Shown here one piece after another: positions 48,351-60,142 of a stretch of DNA of 64,000 nt. The stretch is from Patiria miniata. Taxonomy: Eukaryota; Echinodermata; Asteroidea; Valvatida; Asterinidae. The stretch is taken from the NCBI RefSeq assembly GCF_015706575.1, contig NW_024037063.1:20398927-20462926 (forward strand), in the 5' to 3' direction. The translations under genes and the position numbers were made by a program. Under the pieces are notes generated by a model, which made no database searches, was not told where the DNA came from, and saw nothing but the letters and a program-made list of their open reading frames with translations. The stretch's first letter is position 1, and every line of letters begins with the position of its first letter.

Positions 48351-51273
48351 GTATTTGGCCGGGTTTAGTTCACACGCCGCGCACCGCCTACCGGTGCGGT
48401 ATGGCACTAACATGCGGGGACGGTTCGCGCATCTTCGGCATTATGTATAAGTGCTGTATCCACAGTTGTGCATCAACAGTCCTACCGTCAACACCAATAT
48501 ACCTTAATCACGAAGACGCCATTTTTGATCGTGTTCCCTGAATCTATTTTATAAATTGTTAACGGTTGAATGGGATGGTGCCAGAATAATTTATGATTGG
48601 CGTGCGTTCCAAGCCTCACTTTCATATTTTCTTTTACTGTTGCTTAAAACATTAGGGTATTACGTTTACAATCACAAATTTTGATTTATTCATCAGAGCA
48701 GACTGGTATTTATTTGAAATGAACTTTTATTTCATTGCTTTCATATGTACTCGCCAGTTCCAGAAATGAATGAGATTTTACCTCGCTTTCAATTTAGTAT
48801 GGCCGAATCGTGCGTAAAGTCTATTAAAAAAAAGCACACTTTCAGTTATTGCTTCGCCTGGCTTAACGACAAGTAGGCCTAATTCCATTAATTATCCCCT
48901 TTCTCAACCTCCCCTTTTTTTGTTGGTTGTGTCAAGAACAAAACATTCATTCCATCCAGAAGCAGCGGAGCTCCTATAAAACTATGATAAACCCCATGGT
49001 TCTCACACTCATATCACGGTCGGTGGGCCGAGGCATTTTTCCTAATTCGCCATATATCCCATTTCGCCGGTAGCTTAGTCGTGGGCCCATTAATGAAATA
49101 AACATGCACCGAATCGCATAATAAAAAAATAAAGGGTTTAATGGCGCTTGAAATTAAATCTTGGACGCTGTGTGGTGCGGCCTTAAGAATGCAGTTTGCG
49201 TTTATTGGAACGGAGGGGGTTGAAAATGACGGGAGACGTTAATTGCTTAGCGAGCGTCAGGGGGAGTGCGCCCGGGAGTGCAGCTCTTGGCGACCCGCAC
49301 CGCTGGCCGCGCGGTGCGGTGTCAACACAGCGTGCCTCGCAGTTTGAAATTACAGAGATTTTTGTAGTTTGTAATGTAAGCCGAATTTTTGGATGGGTTC
49401 GGTCGAAAGTGAGGCCAAAATGGCATGACTCAACCATTTACGTGGGTTATTATAAATAATAGCTGAGCTAAACATTATAGTAACGACGAGAAAGAGTCCG
49501 CGTTTTGCAAGACTGCCTCGTTTTGATTTCAAAATGGCCCAATAGCTATAATTGCATTCTGGGTGACAGTATTTTCTTTTGCAGAAAGCATGCGTGCATT
49601 GTTAATTGAAGAACAGAGTTACTGAACCAAATCGTATAAAAATTACAAATAAGAAATAAATATAACATGGACATCATAAGAAGGGCAAAGATCATTTGAA
49701 AATAATCTATTTGCCGTTGAAAAAGTCTTGCATGAGACCGACACGTTAGGTCCGCTAATTTTGTTTTCAAAATACAACAACATGACTCCACATTATTCAA
49801 TCCAATTTGACATGGATGTTTGCATAAAATAGTTGAGGATAAAATTCACTCCATGACACTCTTTAAAATATAAAGTGAAAAACTTTAGAGAAAAGCCATG
49901 CAGATATTGTTGACCGGATTTTTTTTTCAGTGCTGAAAAAAACACAATGATTAAAAAATAATCTCAAAACACGTGGTTATGGGCACGAAAATCCAGCGAA
50001 CATGACAGGGGCTGGAGGCGTTATTGACGGGCTAGCTCGTCAAGCGCGCCGCCTACTCAGCCGTGTAATCCACTCCGTACTTCGGAGAAAGGTAGTCCCT
50101 CCACAATTACAACCGCCTTAGTAAACAAGAAAATAATTGAAAAATTTGATGGAAAAACCGTACTGTCTATGTGTTATGTGGAACTTGATAAATGAGCGCC
50201 GTGAGTAAATTTAGCTTTCTGGCTGGGAAATTACTGTTGAGTCAAATTCAATGTTTGGTTGAGTCAATTTCAATGTTTGGCTTTTTTGGATAGGATTTTA
50301 TGAATGGGGAATTCCCTATGAAACAAAACTGAGATGACGCCATGGATTACTAAAAATAGCAAAATTGTCAGCATACGTTTATATCTTAATACTGAACACC
50401 ATTTTCCCCTATCGATAAAGGTTAATACAACGTCTTTTCATTTTCATAAATGTATTTATTTACGAATGTTTTTGTATTGGTTAAGGTCTTATTTGGGTTT
50501 GTGCTGATGGTCAAACACAGTTTGTTTGTTTGTTTGTTTGTTTGTTTGTTTGTTGGGGGTGGGGTTGGTGAGGGGGGTGTCAATTAACATATTCCATTTA
50601 TCTTGTAAAATGTAACGCCTAGTTCAGAATGTGCTGAACAAGGCTATAGCCATGTTTTCCAACCTCGTGCCCTTGGCCTAGACGTAGGTAAACAACAAAC
50701 TGCGAGGTTGGCAACCTTGTACCCAACACCTCATGATATTGTCACCCCGGTCATTCCTTAAAGCGGCTATGGGTTCCCGGAAGATATCCGCGTCAATAAA
50801 GCGTATAAGGCAAAAATCTAAATATAATGCCAATTATTTTTGGCATGTAAAATAAAAACGATAATTTTGAGAGTTTTTTTAATGTCTCGTTCAGGCTTGC
50901 TTGTTCAATTGGTCTAAAAGTCGTCGCTGAGGGCAGCAAAAAAATCAAATGACGCAAGAAGGAGTCTGGTTAATCAATGGATTTTACTTTAGTGCCGCGT
51001 TAATGCCATAACAGCAATTATGGTCGTTGGGAATCCGACTCCTACGTATGACGTCACGATTTTTTTAAAAATCTTTTCCCAAACCTGAAGGAACCGACGA
51101 TTGTTTATTGCAATTTTTCGGGCACCAGACCGGTTTATTTCCGTGATAATAAGATAAAACGAAGATAAAAACAGGACTGTGTTATTCTGTTTTTCTATTG
51201 ATCCATCTAACCAATTAAAAAAACAATTGTTCGGCATTGAATAGACTCTTTAAAACAGGACTCCCCACGCGGC
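48351..51273. other. Intergenic, no gene recognised
   Basis: It holds the inverted partner block at 48548-48830, a CpG-rich patch at 49195-49340 and a GTTT microsatellite at 50519-50553. Open frames here lack domains and splice context. Confidence 0.55.
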
Positions 51274-51447
51274 TGCGTGTTCCGCCAATTCGCGCCAATT
51301 TTCGTCACGTTGGCGCGCTTTTTATTAGCGTGCGTCAGAGCCACGTGCTATCTATGACAGTGCGTGTTCCGCCAATTCGCGCCAATTTTCGTCACGTTGG
51401 CGCGCTTTTTATTAGCGTGCGTCAGAGCCACGTGCTATCTATGACAG
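51274..51447. repeat. 87-bp tandem duplication with E2F-like dyads
   Basis: TGCGTGTTCCGCCAATTCGC begins at 51274 and again at 51361. Each unit has AATTCGCGCCAA and GTTGGCGCGC facing each other, plus CCACGTGC (an E-box). The two units look identical, so the duplication is recent. Confidence 0.9.
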
Positions 51448-51771
51448 TGTGAGGCTGTGATCAAGTACAGAGTACGTATAGCCATACACTAAATGTAAAA
51501 CAAAAATATGTCCAATGAGAGTTCAGAAAGGTTGACCCGGGTCATCTGGTAAAGTGACACCCCTCCCACCCTAGTAACGCCCATGCCGTGGGCGCTGTTG
51601 CTGTGACGTCACATAGCAACCGTCAAACACAAAATAAAACCCCGAAACACACACGTCTATATTGCATACATAATGTGGACATTCCTTTATTTTTGTGTAG
51701 TTAAAAAAACGGAGAAAACAAACTCATTTTACTCCCACTGTGAACACTTTCAACCCAAATCTTTCACCGTG
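51448..51771. other. Intergenic, no gene recognised
   Basis: It contains TGACGTCA near 51604 and nothing coding. Confidence 0.5.
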
Positions 51772-51955
51772 ATTTCCTTGAGTGTTCCACTTCATTTTGC
51801 AACGGATAAACCTAACCCCAAAATGCCTCTAAACCTGTTTTCCAGAGAGGAGGAACCTCGTGTGGACATGGGCAAGCCCACACAACATCTCTACTACCTG
51901 GTTTATGTGGACCTCTTTTGTTTAGAGGTCCACACAGTGAATGTAATTTTTGTAC
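51772..51955 (+). repeat. Dispersed repeat with TGTGGAC hairpins, copy B
   Basis: GATAAACCTAACCC and CTAAACCTGTTTTCCAGAGA as in copy A. Then TGTGGACCTC and GAGGTCCACA form a hairpin with loop TTTTGTTTA. Confidence 0.8.
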
Positions 51956-53284
51956 ACAAAACAAAGTATGGACACACATGTTGTCATGTTTAACATAACT
52001 CTCGAGGACAAGGCTTTGTGTTTCCCTTTGCCCCTATAACACTCTCCCATAGACTAAGCACACGTGCACAATCGAGGACCGATTTCAACAAAAGATGAAC
52101 TCTCGAGGACAACAAAGAATCTGTTGTTCTCCCTTTGTCTGTCTGTCTGTCCTTGGGCTGTATAGTACATGTACACAACGATCTATAACAATTCTGGCAA
52201 CTTCTTTTTCCCAAACAGCTGCTGTGTGGACTATAAAACTAGAATTAGAATTTGTTTCCATTTATAAAAAAACACACACACAAAGCCTAGAAACATAAAA
52301 ATTGAAGCACCAAGAGTGAAAACAAAGGTGAATAGAGCAGGATGGCACATTTCAAGGATTCCCGCGAAAAAAAACTTTCAAATGTTAACAACATACGTCA
52401 TCAAATATATTTCTTCTTTCTATTTTTTTTTTCATGTAAGGTGTATTGACCGACTCTCGTTCCCCTCAATTAAGTATGATGTATGAGTTCCCCCTTTTTC
52501 AGGATGTTTGCAGTCCTCATACCGCCATCTCCCATTCTTCCTGAGATTTCTGCTCGAGTGGGCAAACTCGAAGTAGAGAGGGGAAAACTGGCATATTTTG
52601 GTTGCCGTAGTTTGGCAACAATGAGCGTGATTTGTCATCCTCGTCATTAGGCGGTGTTGTTCCTCGGGTGCGGTTTCAGACCGGATCGGCGTACGGAACT
52701 CGGCGGGTGCGGCGGCGCGGACAGCCCCATCTCACTCCTGCGAGCGCACGCTCCCTTTGACGCGCGTATTGCCCTCGAGTATTGTGATTCCTCATCGATA
52801 CCCCCCTCCGGAAAAAAACAATGCCTTGAACAAACAGAGCTGATTGAGTGCATTATGACAGCTGCATAAAGGTGTTGTCGGAAGCACACACAAAATGCCT
52901 TACATGTTGCGTGTGTGGACCTCACTTTGCCATTGGCACTTTTACCAAACACTGTTGGTAAACTATAGAAGGCCAACTTTCCAAAAATGAATGTTAGTTG
53001 TAAATGTTCTGAAACCCAATTGAATTATTTTTTCTTAAATGATGAGGGTACATGTATCAATGTGCATCGTTTGGCAAAATCTGTCTCCAAGCACGGATTC
53101 AATTAAGCCCTTTTTGCCGCCCATACAAAATGGCACTCAGTGTATACAAACGATAGAAAAGTTGGTAAGTCTGCATTAAACTACTCGCCCGTTTCTGATG
53201 ATGACTGTCAGAGCAGAGCGGCCAAAACGTCGAGTTTGTTCCTCTAAATCTTCTCAGACAAAACACTCTTTTGTTTTCTTTTTT
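51956..53284. other. Intergenic, no gene recognised
   Basis: A CpG-rich patch at 52660-52770 could be regulatory. A TCTG run lies near 52137. No domain-bearing frame. Confidence 0.5.
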
Positions 53285-53610
53285 CTTTTTACTGCCGGAT
53301 AACAGCTGAACAAATCATCTTGTCTCTCTGTTAGTCCGTTAGTTAGTAACAAACGCTGACATTGTCTATTGCTCCTACATATTTTGACTGATTTCAACCA
53401 AACTTTGTCAAAAGTATCAGTAGCCCAATCCCAACATGTCACATGACCAAACTTGGGTCCAAGGTCATCATGGGGTCACTGGGGTCAAATTCCTGATTTT
53501 TTTTTTAACCCAAAACACTACTCCTTCCAGAAATTACATGGCACAATCACGTGACTCATGCATGTGCATTGTGTTCTACACAATGGGACAGATTTAACAC
53601 ATTGGCATTA
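53285..53610 (+). repeat. Direct dispersed repeat, copy 1 (partner at 54095)
   Basis: GTTAGTTAGTAACAAACG, CTATTGCTCCTACATATTTTG and TCAAAAGTATCAGTAGCCCA recur 825 bp downstream. It also has GGTCAxxATGGGGTCACTGGGGTCA. Confidence 0.85.
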
Positions 53611-54094
53611 CGTGCATGGTAATCTTATTTTCAAACTTTCGGGATAAGGTCACACTAAAGCAAGTCTACTTCACAAGTGACAAGTCAGTCAATTACAAAA
53701 TAGGAATTTATGCTGGCCCCTCTGGGCCAGCTGAAAGGTCCCTTAAATTGTTTACTTCCAAAATATTCAAAGACGGGGACAAATTATCAGCAAACGGAGT
53801 TTGGCAAAAGAGGAGGCAAATCAAAGGATGAAGGAGGCTGAATTTCGCTGATAGCTTCTTGAGGATGTCCTTAAGTCTGAGCCATTACTGACGAAGTTTT
53901 TTTTTCCAACTGTCATCGAGGGGACACCGTGATAAGTGTCCCTCTCTATCCGCTGTCAAGTTATCAAGTTGCGGATCCGGCGACTCTTTAATGTCAACAT
54001 TTCTGTTAATACCAAACTATATTCAGACTGTGATGTGTAATTTGTTGGTGTTCAGCTCAGTTCTCGCATATTCTGTTTTCAGCTTTTACTTTTA

Positions 54095-54365
54095 GCTGCG
54101 GGATAGCAACTCAACAAATCATCATGTTTCTCCGTTAGTTCGTTAGTTAGTAACAAACGTTAACATTGTCTATTGCTCCTACATATTTTGACCGATTTCA
54201 ACCAATTGACCGATTGTCAAAAGTATCAGTAGCCCAGCCCCAACATGTCACATGATCAAACTGGGGTCAAAGGTCATCATTGGGTCACTGGGGTCAAAAG
54301 CCTTACTCAAAACACTAGTCCTTCCAGAAATTACATGGCACAATCACGTGACTCATGTCTGCACA
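54095..54365 (+). repeat. Direct dispersed repeat, copy 2
   Basis: Same order as copy 1, diverged by several percent, without the oligo(T) stretch. It ends at AATCACGTGACTCATG. Confidence 0.85.
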
Positions 54366-54569
54366 CGAAGTCGTTGGCCTGCAGCTTAAGAGATCCGATC
54401 CAGCTTCTTTTTTTTTTAGGGGAAACAAAAATTTGGAAATACCCTGGCAAAGAAATTCGTGGACGCCTGGAGACTTATAAAAAGGGAAAATAAGAGAAAA
54501 GAGATTCGAGAATTACTATGAAAAAAGAAAAACCCAATCGAAGTTATCTTTCGTAAAATATTTCAAAAT

Positions 54570-54770
54570 ATTAGAACGCCACTATAACAAACACGATGAG
54601 TTTAAAAACATGTTCGTAATAGTGGCCGTTCGTTGTAGTGGTCGTTCGTTATAGTGATTGTGCATTGTAATAGAATGTAAATACTTCGGGAGCTAATGGC
54701 GATGTTCGTTATAGGCAAATGTTCGTTATAGCGGCGTTCGTTATATAGCGGAGTTTTACTTTAAACTTAA
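54570..54770. repeat. GTTCGTTATAGTGG-type repeat
   Basis: TTCGTTATAGTGG, TTCGTTGTAGTGG and TTCGTTATAGCGG recur five or more times with irregular spacers. Confidence 0.65.
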
Positions 54771-55264
54771 TGAAAAAAAATCATTCTTGCGCCTTTTTTG
54801 CTCATTTTGACCTTTTTTCCCCATTTTCAAACACACAACAGTCGTCTGCTCTCTATCCAGAAGAGAACCAACTTAGTTTCTCGACTTGATACATGTACTT
54901 GTTAAAAAACACTTGTAGTGTCCAGATTACTGTAGCCCCATTGAAGAGGGGTGAAAATGTGTTCTAAATGCGGAAACGTTTGGAAAGCACGAGCTGCAGT
55001 TTGGCTCGAGGGGACACGATGGGAGAAGTGTCCGCCAAATAAACGGCGACGCCCGGTCAATTAATGAAGCGTTTGAAAATAAAAAAAACCTTGCGTTTTG
55101 TTTCAGTAAAAAAAAAAGTGTTTTGGCGAAATACTAATTTCAACAACAGTGTTTGTACTTTGAAAACAAGTTCGAGACGTTTTGTTCAGCATAAAGTATT
55201 GCGCAGCAATCTCATGTGCTGAGTATAACAATTAAGAAGCAATACACCGTAAAACGCAATTTTG

Positions 55265-55478
55265 TTTTTTACTTTTGAACACAATTATGAACGCTTTTCA
55301 ACACAATCATAAACGCTTTTGAACACAATTATAAACACTTTTGAACGCAATTATAAACGCTTTTGAACACAATTATTAACGCTATTGAACACAAATATAT
55401 AAAAGCTATTGAACACAATGATGACGGCTTTTGAACACAATTTTAAACGCTTTTGAACATAATTATAAACGCTTGTTT
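55265..55478. repeat. 22-bp AT-rich satellite
   Basis: About nine units of AACACAATTATAAACGCTTTTG with point changes. Confidence 0.92.
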
Positions 55479-56315
55479 GCATCAGTTTACAGATATTTTA
55501 ACGCGTTTGAGGGCAGAGACGCCATTTACTTTAGCAAAAGGCCATCGTTCACATATCCATGTAGAAAACCAAAAGCCTGAGATAGCCAGTTTTTACATGT
55601 ATCTTTTTTTTCTTCTCAAGTTAATGTTTTACGTAGGCTTAAGCTCTCGACGAAGACGAATGGGTCTTAGTAATGACGGAACGGCCAAGCTCCCCCTGCG
55701 GCATACGTTCTGCACGATTGGGTTTTGTCGTTGAACCGTCGCGCCTCGTGTCTCGTGCAGTACAGTACCGCGAGGCGCGGTCTCCGGGTGATCTGCACGA
55801 AAACGTATCGACTGACGGACGGTCAGTCCTCAATCCTTCTCAATCACTCCCTTTGCTGCCTGCGTTCTGGGCAATTGACTTTGTGACCGATCCCAATGTG
55901 GGTCCTTTAACATTTCGTTGTTTAAAGGTCTATAACATCACTCGCTGTTTTGTGAATTTTTTGCTTCATTTGAAGCAACAGAATTGTAGAAGTTTTAGAT
56001 CAGTGGCCAACTATACATGTTTAGAAAATGTTAAACGGGGAAAACATTTGCACAATTTTTCGTGTCTCGTAATTGGATTCCGTTGCTAAAGCACATTAAA
56101 AAAATGTGCTTGCGGGCACACTTTTTTAAACCACCCTCAATTACTGCTTTCTTGATACCATTTTGGCGGAATAATTTCACAGAGTATTTGGTACAAGAAG
56201 TCCAGTCCTATAGCTTTTTGTTCAGCTTGTGGTCCAGAAATGATCTTTACCCTTAAATGGTAAGACTGTCACAATATTGCCCCATTTTGCTCTAAATGTT
56301 CAGATATTTAGACGA
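55479..56315. other. Intergenic, no gene recognised
   Basis: A moderately GC-rich stretch at 55675-55830 has an open frame on each strand but no recognised domain or splice sites. Confidence 0.5.
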
Positions 56316-56410
56316 AAGGTGGGGGTGGGGTTGTTGAGGGTGGGGATGAGGTGAGTCGAGGTGGGGGTGGTGGGGATGGGGGTTTGGGTGACGGGGTGGG
56401 GGTGACCATC
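56316..56410 (+). repeat. G-rich minisatellite with G-quadruplex potential
   Basis: Repeated GGTGGGGGTGGGG, GGTGGGGATGGGGG and GGGTGACGGGG. There are more than eight runs of four or more G within 95 bp on the plus strand. Confidence 0.8.
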
Positions 56411-56761
56411 GCACCCAAGATCAAAACCTCCTGTTTCTCGATGGCCCTTAAGAAACCCGAGAAACGACGAAAAAAGGCCTGGTTGTTTACATCGGACGCA
56501 ACAGACATTTTGTGGCATACCCATACGTATTTCAAGTCGTGTCTATTCAATGCACAGCGTACACGGTGTGTGGTGGTAGATAATGCACACATTACCAATA
56601 CACAAAATGTTGTTTCTTACACGTCCGCAGAATGTGAACCACTGTGCGGCTGGATTCATTCTCGCATGAATAACACACAAACACCCAGTTTGGGCGCATT
56701 CCAGGCCGAATGTCCCTTTAAGCGACACTGCCATTCGCTCATGCACAGCATACATGGTGAC

Positions 56762-57278
56762 TGATGAGTCCAAAAAACCCAAAACGAAATCCAAATGTCG
56801 GGACCATTGTTTTAGTGAAGTGATGCATGTAGCACTTTCAAAATCTAGAATATGAAAGCCCAATTCATAAGCTTCTTTTAGTACAAGAATCATTCAAATC
56901 ACTTATGTACTTTTCAAGTTTTCGGAATTTTAAACACAACCACCGTTTCTAACTAAAGTTCTGTCCACGGATCACACAAAAAGTACGCGTTTCTTTCAGC
57001 AAACGAAAACAATTCACACATCCCTATGTGATTTGTTTTCGTTTTGCTAAAAGAACACGTACCTTTTAGTGATCCGTGGCGCAGACAGAACTTTAAAACG
57101 ATGGTTGTATGTAAAATTCCGTAACTCAAAAAGTACATGAGTGATTTGAATGATTCTTGTACTAAAAGAAAGCATATGAATTAGGCTTGTATATCCTAGA
57201 TTTTGAAAGTGCTACATGCAGAACTTCACTGAAACAATGGTCGCGACATTTGGGTTTCGGGTTTTTTGACTCGCCCTG
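56762..57278. mobile_element. CAGGGTGAGT MITE, copy 3
   Basis: The right end GACTCGCCCTG is followed by TA (57279-57280). The left end (GATGAGTCCAAAAAACC) has decayed. The arms match copy 1 (GTTCTGTCCACGGATCAC). Confidence 0.85.
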
Positions 57279-57280
57279 TA

Positions 57281-58750
57281 TACCACTCCAACTGGTCAAT
57301 ATACACCTACCAAGTTTCACACACAAAATCGAAAGTAATCTATTTGTTTTCTACACGGGCGAGTTAGGGCCTCGTTTCAGGCAGTTCAATGTTCCTTATC
57401 GTACAATACACCCCCCCCCATGCCCTAAAAAGGAATGAAATTAACTTAATAAATAAGTCAACATCATTTTAAAATAGTCCAGCCGTAAAAATGAAACCAT
57501 CGGCTCATTACGTTTTTGGAGTGTGATTAATCGATGTGTGAATAACGATCGCTAACGATCCTTTTATTCTTCATCAACACACAGTCATTGTCGGGATATA
57601 TCGCTCAATTATCTGAGTCAAGGACCAGGGAAGGGGGAATAATAATAGGAAAAAGAGAAACAAACAAGTTTAGATTTGTGTTTCGTGTACGGGATGGGTG
57701 AAGGTTTTGGGCCAGTTTGTGCGCGGAGATGACGTCATGTGGTCGGAGTGATAAATGCGCGCGTGGCGCGTGAACCGACGGCCGCATCACAGCCCACAAA
57801 TCACCGAGAGAGCGCGGCGGTTTTATTTTTAAACGATCGCTCCTCGTTCATTTACCCGTGATTTATGACCATTAAAAGAGTTTTTCGGCAGAGCTGTCTC
57901 TCTCCGAAATTTAACCGCCTGCATGTAGATGCCAGAAGCCGTTTAATACGCACTTCAGTGCAGGCAGGGATTTATTTTACCGCCAAAATGAAAAATTTCA
58001 GACAAATGATTTCAGACAACTTTTGTCCCGATCACTTTCACTACTCGCTTTTTTTCGCTCTGAAATTTCCTGAGTGTTTTTTCCTCCCATCCTTAAGTAA
58101 ATAGATTTTTTTTCTTTAATTGGGACATGAAATAAATATTTGTTATCGGCCACCGTCTCGTTTTCGTAATTAATAAAACAAAGTCTCAATTGCAGAAATT
58201 GTGTCACTCCTTGCTGTTGATTTGGTATGGTGTTCCCTAGCGTACCAAAATGAGTAAAGTGGTATATTAATTCTGCTATTTTGTTTCACAATTTTTTTTC
58301 GCTCAAAATGTTACGTTGCGTTAGTGATTCAAAAAGTAGATCAAAATCGATTTTCAAAAAAAGACACCATAATATTCCGTCCCGAATAATACGGGTTTTT
58401 TTTCTGCATGAGGTCTTGTATGATGCTCGTGTATTTGTTTTCACTTATTTCATTAATTTCATATTGACTGCCCAGTGGCTTTTAAGCCAGAAAGGGGGAT
58501 ATTGCGAAAGTGTTTTCCGTCTGTGTGTGCTTGGGTGTGTACAGGTTATCCTATGCGACTGAGGACTTGAGACAATGGGGTGTGTGTGATAACAATGGGC
58601 CCGACGCTGCCCGAGGATCTGGGCACTAGTCCTCGGAAGAAGTTTTTGTCGAGAACAAGTTAAAGTACAAACAGAAGGGAACAAAAGAAGGAAAGAGGCA
58701 GGTCCTCATGAGTATAGTAAAACACAGATGTGCGTGCTAGTGAGTTTGTC
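57281..58750. other. Intergenic; CpG-rich patch at 57705-57850
   Basis: ATGACGTCATGTGG, GATAAATGCGCGCGTGG and GCGCGGCGG stand out from AT-rich surroundings and could be a regulatory region. No gene start is recognised next to it on either strand. Confidence 0.45.
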
Positions 58751-58754
58751 TTGC

Positions 58755-58925
58755 AGTCACTATGTGGACATGTGAACAAAAGATGTCCACATAACGCAAC
58801 TTGCGTTGACGTTATGTGGACTAAGCCGTGTCCACATGACGTTTCGCCCTCTCTGGAAAACAGGTTTAGAGGCATTTTCGGGTTAGGGTTATCGGTCGCT
58901 GAATGAAGAGAAACATTCAAGGAAA
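58755..58925 (-). repeat. Dispersed repeat with TGTGGAC hairpins, copy C
   Basis: Inverted relative to copies A and B: TCTCTGGAAAACAGGTTTAG, then ATGTGGACA and TGTCCACAT hairpins, one of them with a TTTTGTT-type loop. Confidence 0.8.
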
Positions 58926-59605
58926 TTTAAAAAAAATGAATTTGGGGTTGAACGAGTTTTCAAAGTTTAGGCCCTAAGTAAAGTTATTTTTTGTACCGAG
59001 TTTTCTCAACTACACGAAAACAAAGGAATTTCCACTTCAAGTATGTAAAACAAACGTGTGTGTTAACGTGTGTTCCATTAATTTTGGTTAGATTAAGTGT
59101 TTGGTGCAGTTATATGGAAATTCAGCCTTCACTCTCAACCAAACTTGGTGACAATAATCTTGCGGTAGGGGGTTTTCAGATGACTTCAAACATTTCAGGT
59201 TAAAGGTCAGGTTAGGGTCAGATGAGTTCATTGTTGATTTTGATTAGGTAAACTAAAAAGTGTGCTTACTAACTGATTGTATAGTGCCAGCATGCCAGAG
59301 GGTTGAAATACTTCTAGTATTTTTGTTACAATTCGAGCGGGCTTGAAGGACATGTAGCAGTTGAAATAAACCTTTTCGGTAAATAAATTATAAAGCAAAC
59401 TTGATTAATAATTAACGCACATTCTGTGCAACTGACCAGAGCTTACTGGTGTCAGGACAATGATTAATTAATGTAGGCCTACTTCTAAATTACTTATATT
59501 TCAATTAACCTTGTATTTTTAACAATTACTTTGTCATTAAATTATTGCAAGATATATGAATAATACCTCCTTACCAAAGCATGTAAACCCTGCATTTTTT
59601 ATTAT
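58926..59605. other. Intergenic, no gene recognised
   Basis: AT-rich. GGTTAAAGGTCAGGTTAGGGTCA at about 59200 is similar in flavour to the window-start minisatellite but single-copy. Confidence 0.5.
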
Positions 59606-60142
59606 AGGTTTTCCCGGCCAATTTCCTAAAATGTCCATTCACTTCTGAAAATCGGTCATTCATTTTCATCTAAATTTGAGAATCGCTCTGAACACGCGTT
59701 TGATTTTCGCTACCAGAGCATTCGATTCCATTTCAGTTCAATCAATTAAGTGATTGAGCAGCACCTTTCGTTTATGTCCATTCAGATTCGTTTGCAAGAC
59801 GTCTTTTTCGCTTTTAGAGGACGATTTCAAACATTCACCATTCTACTTTACGTTTAGTTTAATGCCATCGGCACCAGATTCAATTATAGGGCTTTCTTTA
59901 TCATTAACCGTCAATCAAATTAGCTGTACCTGAAGGCAATTTAGGTATGCTTGCGTAAATGAATTCACAAGTATAACGTAATTTGCCGTCTGTTTCTCAA
60001 AACCGAATGCACAGACAATGAAAACGATTGAACTTTCGTTGAATTGAAATGGGATTAAAGACGTGCATTCAAATTCAGACGAAAATGAATGACCGATTTT
60101 CAGAAGTGAATGAACATTTTAGGAAATTGGCCAGGAAAACCT
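59606..60142. mobile_element. Uninterrupted 537-bp TIR element
   Basis: Ends AGGTTTTCCCGGCCAATTTC and GAAATTGGCCAGGAAAACCT. Sibling, in reverse, of the LINE-split element at 20061-22049. The arms share CATTCACTTCTGAAAATCGG at both ends. Confidence 0.88.

Noticed and set aside
51274-51447. CRISPR-like repeat
   Set aside because: Two adjacent 87-bp units without spacers in an animal genome; a plain tandem duplication.
55673-56089. 138-aa plus-strand frame in a GC-richer patch
   Set aside because: No recognised family, composition shifts midway to AT-rich, and no supporting exon nearby.
56543-56893. 116-aa minus-strand frame
   Set aside because: Partly inside MITE copy 3; no domain, no splice signals matching a neighbour.
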